Below the pieces are notes generated by a model. The model had not been told where the DNA came from. It worked only from the letters and a program-made list of their open reading frames with translations, and ran no database searches. A DNA stretch of 64,000 bases from Lantana camara (taxonomy: Eukaryota; Streptophyta; Magnoliopsida; Lamiales; Verbenaceae): contig CM074856.1 in NCBI GenBank assembly GCA_037501455.1, positions 47,521,001 through 47,585,000 on the forward strand, given 5' to 3'. The first letter of the stretch is position 1; each line of letters starts with the position of its first letter. The translations under genes were made by a program, and so were the position numbers. Positions 44,379-56,257 of this stretch are shown in pieces.

Positions 44379-47152
44379 TCTATACTATAATATATAGGAA
44401 GGGTGTGTTTGACCCTAATTGAATTGATTTTGACTGAATAGAATTTTGTGGTTTTTTTGAGATTTTTAATTCAAACTAAAAATTATGATTGGTTGATGGT
44501 TATTAAATCATTTTATTTATTTAGTAATTTTATATGTGTTTTGATTTTTGGAAGTTATCTTTAATTAAAGTATGCATTTATGGTAAAATTTATTTTGAAT
44601 GCATAAATTTAAGAAAATATTTTTTAATTTAAATTCAAAAACTCATGCAATTAATAACAATGCTCAAAATTTAAATAAAACTCATGAAATGTAATATTTA
44701 TTTCTCATTTTTTGAAATATTTTAATTCTAATAAAAAAAGTTCATTAATTGATATCTATATTTGTACTTCTATATTTTTACTTCTATATTATACTATACT
44801 ATACATCTATACTATAATATATAGGAAGTGTGTATTTCATCAAATATAATTGAGCCAATTTTGACTCAATACTTTTTTCTCTTTTAATTTTTTTGAATTT
44901 TTTTCTTTACAAAATATTTTATTGGTCAATTAAATTTCCAAAATATTTGATATTTAAAAACTTTAATTATTCATTAAATCATATTAATTAATTTAAGAAA
45001 ATATCCGATTGATAATTAAGCACAACATCTTTAACATTTTTAAGATCGACAATCAATAATATAATATTTATGTCAATTGGTTAATTGATTCTGCATAGTA
45101 AGGAAACAACCAAATATAAATAGTTTAATTAGTTGATTGATTCCAATTAATTGGAATAAACTTAACATATTTTGGTATAAATTAAGAGAATTAACTTTTT
45201 TTTTAACACTTCGTTTTAGTAAATAATAATAGGCACAATATATGTTGAAATCTCGACTAATATAAGAAAATTCTTTCTATTATCAATCACTAATTCATTA
45301 TTTATTAGTCTTGACTTAATTAAAAGGATTAACAAATTATATAAAGCTCAAAGTATTGCATAAATATTGAACATGCCTCAGCCCTCAAGTATATGTTTTA
45401 TTTATTTACTTCTTCAAGAGATGCAAGAACCTCTTCTATGATTGATGAAGTAGATCAGACATTGTAAATTATCAATCATGATTTATATATTACAAAAACT
45501 ATTTTTTTGATATATTGTTTGTTTTTAATATATTATTTGTGTATTATCATCTTTTATCTCTTTTTATTACAAATTTTCAGGGTAAGAAAAGGCTATCGAC
45601 AATTCCACCCTATACATTATAGGAATTAAGACGTAAGTTTTTTTCTTCCATCTTCACCGTACATATATTTTAATTTCGTGTTATTTATTTGCATATTCAT
45701 TTATGAAATTTTTTTCTCATTTTTTTGATTAAAAAAAAAAAACTTTTGAAGTCTTTGTTGAAGTACCAACCCGTGAGAAGGTAATTATACATATCATTGT
45801 TCAAACATAGTTTACCTATATTTTAAATTTTTGTGCTATTTATTTGAATAGTAATTTACGGGGTCTTTTTCCCTTATTTTTTCGATAGAGAAAACCTTTT
45901 GATATTGTTGTTCAAGTACAGATCCGTGAAAAGATAATTATACACAACGATAATTTATGCATCGTTTATATATTTTTTGTACTAACAAATAATCATGTGA
46001 TGCACGAAAACTATATTATTATTTTTTATTTTAAAATAACTTATGGAATAATATAAGCAATGTTTGTTATATTATTTTTTTTTATTATTATTTCTCCATC
46101 GTATAGCTCATATAATCACAAATTTATTGGTTAGGTGGAAACCAAAAAAATGTTCGTGTATATTTTGATTATTTTCTATAAATATCATTCAATGGAGTAA
46201 TATGTATATACGCTTTTTTGTATTTCTTTTATAAACAAACAAAATACTCTATTATTTTGTATACTACAATAATATTTATAATATTCCACACTCAAATTCA
46301 AAAAAAAAAAAAAGTTGAAAATGGTTATCTAATTATCTCATCCAAGCTCTTCCATTTTAAATCTACTGTTTCGTCCATTTTATAAATTTTGCATCATTTA
46401 AAGGTTTAAAAATAAAATAAAAACTTTCCTTTTCCTTTTATAAAAGCTCACTGTTCCTATTAGTTTTCGGTGATGATTGTATATAAGTTTTTTTTTTTGT
46501 TCAAATTGTAACTATAATTGATTTACTTTGGGTTTTGTTATTTCATGAATTATAGGACAAGATTTCCTCCAAATTCACGTACTAAGATAGTAGTTTTTAT
46601 GTTTTAAATTAGCTTTTTTCTATTTAAATCATTTTTTAAAAATTTTCCCTATTTGTTATTACTATTATTTCTACTTTGTTTATGATTAAACGGAATCAGA
46701 ACAAAGTAAATTTCTTAAAACCATTTTATAGCCTGTATTTTCCTAAATTTTACGTACCATCTCTATTTTCATGGTTTCTTTTGACTTCTAACGTATTTGT
46801 ATATTTGTTTTTTTTTTTTTTTTTGTATTAATTATATTATCAATTTGAGTTTTCATAATGATAATAATAATAAAATAAATAATTTTTTTATTAAGTCTCG
46901 ATATAATGAACTATTCCCAAATTAATATATACTTTAAAAATCAATATATCAAAGTAATATATATTATTTCGATTAACTAGATACAAATTGGATGATTTTC
47001 TATATATTTTATCTAAATTAACTTTCTATTCGAAAATAAAATAAATTTTTAAGGTTATTTTAGTTTATATTATTTATTATTAATACATAACATTATAATT
47101 CACACGCTATAATTTCTATATTAAACCGTGCAAAGCACGGGGCATATGCTAG
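44379..47152 (+). mobile_element. Non-autonomous Helitron with two 5' ends
   Basis: The 3' terminus is textbook: stem CCGTGC/GCACGG with an AAA loop (47,126-47,140), eight spacer bases, CTAG at 47,149-47,152, then T. The 5' terminus TCTATACTATAATATATAGG occurs twice, at 44,379 and 44,806, each preceded by A. Either a 2,347 bp element (44,806) sits next to a truncated relative, or the 5' part was duplicated. No Rep/helicase ORF exists. Inside, two diverged units of about 153 bp at about 45,605-45,960 repeat a CCCGTGAGAAGGTAATTATA-like phrase. Confidence 0.78.
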
Positions 47153-48799
47153 TTCACTTAATTTGATGGGTTCTATAAGTTGGTTTTATCTTAATCATCA
47201 TCATTCATCATCATCATAATAATTAATAATAATCATGCACATTAGTATGTTCAGACATTATTGGCCTGACACACCAAAATATAGATATATTCACGTATTT
47301 TACATTGACTAAATACCAAATTATGCACTACTTAATAAATATTTGATTGTCCTTTATTTTTTTATGAGACAATAATATTTTTACCAGATACGTACTGGGA
47401 ATTTTATTTTTATTTTTTTTGGTAATTTCTATATAAAAATTATTAGTAACTGTGATTTGATTTCGTCAAGTTTGAATTAATTCTATTTTAATTCCGATCT
47501 TGATATAAATTTTAGCTCCGTCTCTCTAGGTATATTCCATCCAATTAACTATAGATTGCGTAGGTATGGTATCCCATGTGCTTGCTTGAGACGTTCTAGA
47601 ACCAAAGGATGTGCAAAATTGGCACCATTAATTAGGCTTAGATTGTGAGATTAGTTTACTTGTAAACCATAACGACACAAACTTAATGAGAATAATTCAT
47701 TGATGTCAATTTGTCGCATAGCATTGTAACACCTCAATTAATGTGGTTTCCTTATGCAACTTACAGTACATGTTCTCCAAGATAATTATTAGCCTTTTTC
47801 ATGATGTTGGTTACACCACAAATTAGTAACATGACCATGTCTGCAAATAAATGGTACGTCAAAATTCCAGATAATGTGCATGTGTACCGGTTTTTAGTTA
47901 CATGCTTTATACATGTTCATAGGGTACAGAACACAGAATATATAGAACTACCAAATTTAAATGAAGATAATTTCTAGTACTTAATGCATATATACTAACT
48001 TAACCGGGGCTACTGAGTTCGAGTCCTTGAGAGTGGACTTAATGCATATATTTCGACTCGATCGACTCAAGAAAATAGGTTATTAGAGAAAAAAAAAATG
48101 TATATATTATTCATTCCTCTGATACTCAACACATATTGATATAGACCAACTCTCCAATTATATTTATTTTATTTTAGTTTTTGGTTGGGCGGTGTTTGCA
48201 CATCGCCCCATCACCTCTTAATTTGTACATCTACCTACCTTGAAGACATGTTCCGATAAAATCAAAGAAATTTTTAGTTATAATTAAGGGTTAATTACCA
48301 AGACAAGATAGTCAATTAAAGTTTACATCCGGCGGTGGAGAATATTATCATGGCTTCACCGCCGGATTGATTCAATTATATTCCGCCGTCAACTTTTCAG
48401 ATTTGTTCCATCGAAATCCGCTCAGATCTGCTGCCACTCTCTCGAATCTACCACCATCTTCTCAATTTCGTCGCCACTCTTCCAAATCTACAGTCATCCA
48501 GATCTAGCGGGATTTTCTGGTACAAAGACGATTTGCGTCACTGTTTTTTTCGTTCAAGTTATGTTTTTTTTTTTTTTTAGTCTTCTGTATGGAAGTTTTG
48601 TCTCTTCTGTATGAAAGTTGTGTCCCTTCCGTATGGAAATTTAGTTAGTGTCTTTATGTTCAATTTTATGTTTTCCTGTGTTTCTCCGAAATTTTTTTTG
48701 GCCGAGTTATCTGTTATAGACCAAGGTATTTGTTCTTCTCAATCCAAAGAACAGGCGGCTGCGAAACTTGGAAGGAACAAAATCAATTTCAAGTAGTCG
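47153..48799. other. Intergenic DNA
   Basis: No gene is supported apart from the SINE remnant at 47,979-48,051. 48,320-48,540 is C/T-rich with repeated CGCCGG-type words and no convincing ORF. Three GTATGGAA-type phrases recur at 48,590-48,650. Confidence 0.45.
47979..48051 (+). mobile_element. Truncated SINE-like insert with 15 bp flanking duplication
   Basis: ACTTAATGCATATAT occurs at 47,979-47,993 and 48,037-48,051. The 43 bp between contain CTTAACCGGGGCTACTGAGT and TTCGAGTCCTTGAG, a B-box-like tRNA sequence. Probably a short SINE remnant. Confidence 0.5.
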
Positions 48800-48983
48800 A
48801 ATTCTATTATTAGGGTTCGTTTTTCGTTTATTAGATGTGATGCTAATATAATAGCTCACAAATTTGTTGGAATTGCGGTTTCAGTCTGCGTTAATTCTTC
48901 TTGTATTTTTCTTATTGTTCTTCATGATTTGCAATAATATTCCCCTTTGAGGGGCTTGGTTTTCACAAAAAAAAAAAAAAAAA
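48800..48983 (+). mobile_element. 5'-truncated LINE, 3' end with poly(A)
   Basis: The frame from about 48,816 reads VRFSFIRCDANIIAHKFVG and ends at a TAA/TAG shortly before CCCCTTTGAGGGGCTTGGTT and a 17-base poly(A) at 48,967-48,983. FxRxxANxxAH near the C-terminus is typical of the RNase H region of plant L1-type LINE ORF2. The upstream boundary is unclear. Confidence 0.6.
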
Positions 48984-49383
48984 GGTTTAATTACATTTAG
49001 CACTGTTTGAAATTTTGGATATTATAATTAGACACCTGTTAGTTATTTTATTATATTTTGGTCTCTTCTAAAGATGATAAATTACGTCATATTAGTTTTT
49101 CGTTAAACTTAGGTTGATGTCGTCGTAAATTTTGGGACATGATTTTTTTATTTTATCCCTGTTTTAATCGATAATTTTTTTTATACTAAGTTTACTCTAA
49201 ATTTAAAGAAGGGGTAAAACGGAAAATTCAAATCTGAAAAATTTATTACGTCACCCTACATTTAACAAAAAACTGATTTAATATAATTTATAATTTTTAA
49301 AAGGGATCAAAATGTAATAAAATGACTAACAAAGATCTAACCGTAATATCTAAAACTTCAAATGGCGCAAATATAATTAATCC
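48984..49383. mobile_element. Fold-back MITE, 400 bp, ~80 bp arms
   Basis: The left arm GGTTTAATTACATTTAGCAC then TTATTTTATTATATTTTGGT pairs with the right arm, whose complement starts GGATTAATTATATTTGCGCC and continues CATTTTATTACATTTTGATC. It starts directly after the LINE poly(A). Noncoding. Confidence 0.75.
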
Positions 49384-51866
49384 TAAAATTAATTTACATT
49401 AACTTATTTCTTCAATTCTCAATAATTCTTTTATATGTTTTTAATTCTTTCCACTTTCCACTAATAAATTATCTACCTCACCCACTGCAGGATCCCTAAC
49501 AAAGTTTGTGAACGTTGAACTTGTTCAGATTCAAAGAGAAACGTCTCATGGCAGAGCAATTTTTTTTTTTTAAATTTTAATTTTGCAAAGATTTTTATTT
49601 TTTAAAAATTATATTTTTTGAACCAAAGGTCCTCACACAGAATGACAACATCAACAACTAGTACAATCACTAAGAATAAGATCAACCAAAAAAGGGGGTA
49701 AACCAGGTCCATCCTCGCAGACTGAAACTCTTATAAATTAAAGTACGTGTCGATTAATCTAATAGTACAGATAAAACGACTCACAAATGAAAATTTTATG
49801 GAAGACCTAATCACATTCTAGTCTAGGCACTAATCATTAATGTTGGATTAAAATTACAGTCAATAAACTAATGTAACCTACACATTAGAGCCCAATTAAA
49901 GGTGGAGCCACTAGCACGACCTTAGGTGATGCGAGCGACAAATGCTTGAGTTTAAATTGAAGTCGTGTTTCTTTCAATAGATATATGAAGTTCGTTTCCA
50001 ACTATTTTTATAGCCTTCAACCAGATTCTTGTTCAGTACCACCAGCTAAGGGGACAATGCTTTGATCAAAATGTGGGATCCAGAAAATAATTGAAAAGAT
50101 TAACCATGAATTTCGTTTTCATTCATTACCCAAATATCAAATGGAATTTATTTATTTTGTACGAAAAATCTAAGTAGATATCATCACCAGTATAATCGAC
50201 TAAGCGATTCAAAGACCTACACGAACGTGAGAACGAGAATCGAGAGTGTTTTTGTTGGGATTGCGCACACCCTCATCCCATGATATTATCTGTTTTGAAC
50301 CAAACCCTCACGGATGGAATACAAATTGGGCCACAAAACAATAGTTTTGAGAAATCAATCCAACGACATGATTTCCATGCAAAAAATTTCTTCATGATCA
50401 TGAACAACTTCCGACGGTCTCTTTTCTTTGATGCATCATCAATTTTTGAAATAATTTAAATTTGTTACATATGTCATACCTTATGTGTTGCGATAACGAC
50501 ATATATTAAAAATACATTATAAATTTACCTTTTGAAAATATAAATTTTATATTCAAGATAGTATATGGACAAAGGTATCAAAACCTTATAGCTAGTCACA
50601 CAAGAACATGAATAGGGACCAAAAAGAACACCTTTAGGGACCAAAATCCTTGTCTTATTTTCATATATATATATAAAACACTACATTATCCCCATAATAG
50701 AATCATATTGCTCGAATGTTTCCTTATGTGAGGCCATGCCAAGTGACAGTCAAGAATCAAAATTAAATAAATTTGAGAACCATAGTCTATTTAAAAAGAG
50801 TTAATTATTATATTTCACGAAAGAAAGAAAAAGGAAAAAGATTACAATATTGCTTGCGTACGGCGTCGTTTAAGAAGGGGCTTGGTGGGACCCGTTTGCA
50901 TTGACATGTCTCCACCATATGAGTAAGCGTGTCCCCTCAGCTATGGACTAAAAGTTTCACATGAGACTCGTCCTATCAGAAGATGACACGTGTGCAGGTG
51001 TAGGGTTACGACCATGTGCCTTGTCGTGCGTGATTACGATGGGACTACACGGGGTTTCCTTAGGCTTAGCCTAGATGCTAACCATTTTCCACAAAAGTGT
51101 TATTATATTTTATTTTTGTTTAAAAATTTTATATTATAAGATATAATTTCATCTTCCATTGTTGATGCAATTATTATATAGGCATTTTTAATAGTATTGT
51201 TTTGTTATATCGTATCGTGTCGAACATTCACATCAAATATTGTATTAAATACTCTTTATGTGACTTTAAAAAAAAAAATAAAAAAAAATCGTTATATCAT
51301 ATTTACATCGTGTCTTATCCGTATATACATATTTGTACTCATCCATATAGGTCGGTGCTTTTATAGCTTCCGATTGTTCTGAATTAATGGATTTAATTTA
51401 TTGACAGTTAAGTTAAAAAGCCCTATCCGAGACATGTGAATTTATCCCTCGGAATAATTTTGTCGATTTTTCGTTTGTATTTTCTTTGTACATTCATTTG
51501 TTCATGTACTATTTTCTTCAATAAAATCCCAACTATCATATTTCATTGGTAATAATTTTATGATTAATTTCTTTATTATATTTACCGGACTATGACAACA
51601 TACTAATAAACAATCGACGAACTTTATCTGGGTAATTAATTTTTTTGTGTCCTTTATTTTCCGTCAGGAGATTTTCTTCAAATGAATTCTTTTTAGTTGA
51701 TTTTTTATCGATTTTCAACATATTTTTTATAGTGCTCTTGAGGACCAACTAACGGTCTGATGACATTCAAGTGCTGATTTTATCGGAAAACTATCGAGGT
51801 AACTAGTTTTGGTACAAGATGCTATCCTATGATTATGAGACTACTTTTGACCATTTCTACAAATTT
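49384..51866. other. Intergenic DNA with a promoter-like block
   Basis: Mostly AT-rich. 50,850-51,070 is GC-richer and includes a GACACGTGTGC box (CACGTG at 50,987-50,992), the form bound by bZIP factors in ABA responses. No exon could be linked to it. A TTTTTATAGTG at 51,724-51,734 is CACTA-end-like but unpaired. Confidence 0.4.
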
Positions 51867-51949
51867 GGGGCTAAAGTTGCAAATATTATTATTTTAAGGG
51901 GCTAAAGTTGCAAATACGATTATTTTGTGGGACTAAAGTTGTAATTTTC
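51867..51949. repeat. 31 bp tandem repeat, 2.7 units
   Basis: GGGGCTAAAGTTGCAAATA begins units at 51,867 and 51,898; a third partial unit GGGACTAAAGTTGTAATTTT begins at 51,929. Confidence 0.85.
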
Positions 51950-52361
51950 TCAACATTAACTAGGCTTATCTTTTTTAGCAATTTTATTTTGGGGGAATAT
52001 GTTATAAAATTGACTATTGGGGCCAAATCGCATTAAATGCAAATAAGTTTGGCTAAGTCTTGTGTGTGTTTTTCCTTAAAGGGATCCCCACAAAGCCAGC
52101 TAAGTAGATAACAAATCACAATAATTGCAGGACAGCCCCTCCTAAGTAGGCCACACCAGAATTTAGGGTTTTTGATGGGTTCATTTCATAAGGACAAGAT
52201 CTTTGATTATGCCTGAAAAGGACAATTCTGTCATTATGCTATCAACCCAAACTCATATCATAATCTCAAATACTGTGTCTTATATCATGGTTGTTCCATC
52301 GAAGATCCAATGAAATTTCTGAATTTTATACCGATAGCCTCTATCGATTGTCGACAAATTT

Positions 52362-53880
52362 TAGAGAGTGTTTATAAAACTTTAGAAATGATATTTCCCA
52401 ATTGATTTTAAAAGAATCTTATAAGTTCTTTTAACATTATATAAAGTTCTTTCACCAAAGTTTGACAAACACTTCACAAGATTTTATAAGTTGTCAGGGA
52501 CGGAGTTAGGGGTAGTCCCGGTTCTCAATAAATCTTAATTTTTTTTATTTTTATATATATAATTTGAAATATTTATAGTTTTATCTCCTTAATTATAAAT
52601 TTTACCACCTCTATTTTTAATATTTTAATTTCAGCCTCTTTATGTTATATACCGATTCCGTCACTACTCTTACTCGAACATTAAACCCATTAAGATGTTG
52701 AAATACGATGATATTCTCTGATTGATTTTAAAAGAAGCTTATAAGCTCTTTTATCATCATATAAAGTTCTTTTAACGAAGTTCGACAAACACTCCACAAG
52801 ATTTAATTCTTTTAGGGAGCTTATAACCTCAGCAAACATCCTCTTAGTCGGTGACGGAGCGGGAGTAGCTCCGTCTCCATATAAATTATATATATATAAT
52901 ATATATATATATATGGTATATTTATAGTTTTGTCCTCTTAATTATAAATTTTAGTCCTTTTATTTTTATTATCTTAATTCCCACCTCCTTTATATTATAT
53001 ACTGTGATGGTGTAGGAATTGGGTTCTTAAGATGCAACCAACACAAGATTTTGTTTGGAAAGGGAAGACCATCACAGGTAGGGAGCCTCAGGAACTGGGT
53101 TTCCTTTTGAGCATGGGTTCTTCCAACTAGGATAACACTAAGGATATGCAGTTAGGACGCAGTTTTGCAGTCATGGTGAAGGTAATGCAGAGCTTGGGAA
53201 GAGGAAAAAATATACCCAGTTTTGGAAGTGCAGTGTGTATGAAGAAGATGACTTGAGGAAGAATTCAGGGGTTTCTTCCTATTTATATGTTAGGGGTGAG
53301 GGTGCTTTGGGTATTTTGACCAAGTGGTCCCAAACCTGTGTTGCCCTAACACGTGGCAATCCGGTATGAAAGTGATGGCCCTGAAAGTGGGCTGCGTGTC
53401 AGGTACGAGATGCGCACTGCCACTGTGTCAGAGGTTGTTGGCGAGAGTCGTACGCTAGGGGGCTCAAGATCTATCATGCCGGTGTAAGGATGCCTCTCTT
53501 GGGGAAAATCTTACCCGAGCGAGGGTGACGCTCGAAGGAGCGCACGAGAGGGTTTCCTCTGGTAGATGACCTACGAGCGCCGAATACTCGAGCGTAAGAA
53601 AGGAGGTGCCCTCGTGAAGCGTTTCCCTGGGAATGGTGACTTCGAGGGACCGTAGCGCGAGCGCCAGTTTTGACAGTCTGAACCCCTTGCCCAAATAGTG
53701 GGCCGAGGCGCATGGGCCTGGATTGGCCAACAAGTGAGTGGGCAGGGCTGGTCCGCGAGCCCCGTAATGCGAGCGTTCAAGCTCTAGGTCTGTAGATGGC
53801 GACACGTGGACGGCGTGGATCCAAGTGTGCTTTTATGTCTCATCATATTGGTTCCGTCTCTGCTCTCACTCGAACCGTAA
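52362..53880. repeat. Two-copy ~330 bp tandem duplication, second unit split by an LTR
   Basis: Unit 1 (52,362-52,693) and unit 2 (about 52,694-53,004 plus 53,846-53,880) share the same blocks in order: TTGATTTTAAAAGAA, ATATAAAGTTCTTT, GACAAACACT-CACAAGATTT, GACGGAG, TTAATTATAAATTTTA, TTTATRTTATATAC, then TTCCGTC and CTCACTCGAAC. Identity is about 75%. The second unit also carries an (AT)n run at 52,880-52,915. Confidence 0.75.
53005..53845 (-). mobile_element. Solo LTR, 841 bp
   Basis: Ends TGATG...CATCA are perfect 5 bp inverted repeats. Flanks TACTG (53,000-53,004) and TATTG (53,846-53,850) are a 5 bp duplication with one change. A TATAAATAGG on the minus strand near 53,280-53,292 suggests minus orientation. 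The GC-rich 53,450-53,770 block carries many CGAGCG words, and the frames seen there (up to 113 codons) are by-products of that composition. Confidence 0.75.
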
Positions 53881-54928
53881 ACCTCACTAATTAACCCATT
53901 TTAAATCTGTTAAAAATTCAATTAATCAAAATTAATTAAAAAAATTTCAAGAAATTGAATGGTGGTGGTGAGATCTTTAGGGCAATGATGATTGGGAGAT
54001 GCAGACCGGTGGACATAAGCATTGAAGTTGGACCAATTCTAAGTGCCTTCGCATTGATTGATCATGTGGAATGTCGAGGTTGAGTCATCTTCTTACAACT
54101 TAAGTTTTGTGTTGATATTTGTCCCTTTCCAATGAATAGGAATGATCACTATGGATAATGACACACTTTGCCTACGAATTTTGGAATATTTTTCTTACCT
54201 TTTTATGTGATAAGCATTTAACATTCGGGCTACTCAGGATTGGGATTTGCCCTAATGCTCTACTTTTGCTTTGGGCACAATTAAAGTGACTTTTTGGGAT
54301 GTTTAATGTTGCCAAGATTTTGAAGATGCGAAAATACAAGGTTTGGAGGCTATGTTGCACAGATACGAATACGATAATATGATTTTTTTGGTGAATTTTT
54401 CATGTAAAAAGTATCGGATACGAGTGTCCGATACGACACAACACGACAAAATGAAATTTTTAAGAATATTGGTACATTAGAGTTTGGAGGTGAATTGAGA
54501 TTTGAGACCTTATTATAGATGGTGTTGAATTCATGTGAGAGTGTTCGGAGGAAGGATCCATAATTGTAGTTACTGTTATAAAGGGACTCACACCACACGA
54601 GGGCAGGTATGGGAGGAGATTGTGACGATTTTTTTCTCATTCCATGATTGGAAATCTTGTTCGGGGCCAACTTATAATGGGTTTTTTCCCCGAACAATAG
54701 GTTTTTACTTTTTAGGAATAGATTAGAGTTCTTGGGTTCTTATTTTAATTATTGAATTTTAGGGATGTACTAAACCCTATCAATAAATAATATTTTACTT
54801 TCTAGGAGACTAGGACTTTAAAAGGTGTCCAAATATTCTAAGAGAATGTTATTAATTAGGAAGATTTCTTTTCTTTTTTTAAGAAGCCGATCAAATATAT
54901 AATCATCTTAGTTTTATTTTCTTGAGAA
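53881..54928. other. Intergenic DNA
   Basis: No gene is supported. A repeat rich in GATACGA words lies at 54,345-54,480. Confidence 0.45.
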
Positions 54929-55026
54929 TTTTTTTCTATTTTTCACTCACACACACCCAAAGATTCGAATCCAAAACTTGCACTGTAGAACAAACCCATT
55001 AATTACTTGGACCAACTTCTGCTGGC
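54929..55026 (-). mobile_element. tRNA-derived SINE with 15 bp target duplication
   Basis: TTATTTTCTTGAGAA is repeated exactly at 54,914-54,928 and 55,027-55,041. The insert has a T-rich start and CCCAAAGATTCGAATCCAAA, a B box on the minus strand, followed by ACTTGGACCAACTTCTGCTG. Same layout as the SINE at 27,955. Confidence 0.82.
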
Positions 55027-55041
55027 TTATTTTCTTGAGAA

Positions 55042-56257
55042 CTTGAGATTTGAGAAGTCAAAAACTTTTTTTTTTTTTGGGTCAAATAGAAGTCAAAAAT
55101 TCTAATGCTGCAGCTTTTCAACTATCAACCATTGTAATACTTGGTTCAAATTCAATTATATTAGAGCCCATTAGTAGAAGGAGATTTTTAAAGTTTCTTA
55201 GGCCCAACTTTGAGGAAGGGATGGTCCAAAACTTCATTCGTTTTTTTTTTTTTATATCCTATTCAACGTGTGTTCGAATTGGATAATAAGTAAAACTATT
55301 TTCAATAATCTTTTTCAACAAGTAGATTTCCAAACTTGGAACTGCTAGAAAATCAATTAAAGTCTACCTGGTAATTTAACCATTCACAATCTAAAATTCA
55401 TTTCTAAAAAGTGTAAAGTCAAAGAAAACAGACCATGTTCAAACTTCTCTTATCTCTTATCTCTCTGTGAGTAGAGTATTTGTTGAGTTTGAAAACGTTC
55501 CTTGCCTTGGATTGGATCAGGGCATCATCCCATTTGTGTGAAATAAATAAATAAATAAATAAATTTCATTTGTGTGAAATCTAATTAAAATTCTTGAGAA
55601 ATACTAATAACAATTAGCTCTAAAAAGAATTAGACTCCATTAATATGGATGAAAATAATCATACTTCAAATAATTGCGCATGGGAAATGGTCCACTTCAC
55701 TCGGACTTTACAACATACTGGACTTTTCTAAAAATATTCATAATTATCATTTCATCGATCATCATGACTCCTAATTAAAGCATTACTTTTTTTTCTCTCT
55801 CTTTTACCCTTTTCTTTTTTTCTTTTTACCATTCCTCTTTTAGCTCAATTATGGCAAATGAGAAACCGTCATTTGTCAACTTAAAATGGTGGAATGTGAG
55901 AAAGTAACAATCAAGAGAGATTGAGGGGCATTACTTCAAACCGACGCGACGATGCACTAACGCTGATATGCACACGACAATATGGATATAAACACGGCAC
56001 GGATATAGCGACACAAATTATTTTCTTAAATTTTTCGTGCAACGTGTCTGACAAGACACAACAAGATGATATTTGTAGGAGCATTTGTGCATGAGAACTT
56101 TGATCAAACCTTGACCTCCACTTTCATTCAATTGTTGTCCATTCTTATAATGAAGTGCAATTCTTAAATAAATTTGAATAATAGCTTATCCAAAAGAATA
56201 AATAAGAATATTATGCCATTATTTTGATATAGAATGAACCTGTGCAGAAATATTCGA
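55042..56257. other. Intergenic DNA downstream of the arabinokinase gene
   Basis: AT-rich. A short (AAAT)n run is at 55,541-55,563, and a diverged ATACGA-type repeat is at about 55,970-56,075. The last ~150 bp probably contain the 3' untranslated region of the minus-strand gene. Confidence 0.45.

Noticed and set aside
41226..51734. CACTA transposon between CACTACAGAGAAAAC and TTTTTATAGTG
   Set aside because: The flanking trinucleotides (GGG and CTC) do not match and the ends differ after five bases.
53464..53805. 113-codon minus-strand ORF in GC-rich DNA
   Set aside because: It lies inside the 841 bp solo LTR, with overlapping open frames, and is a by-product of base composition.
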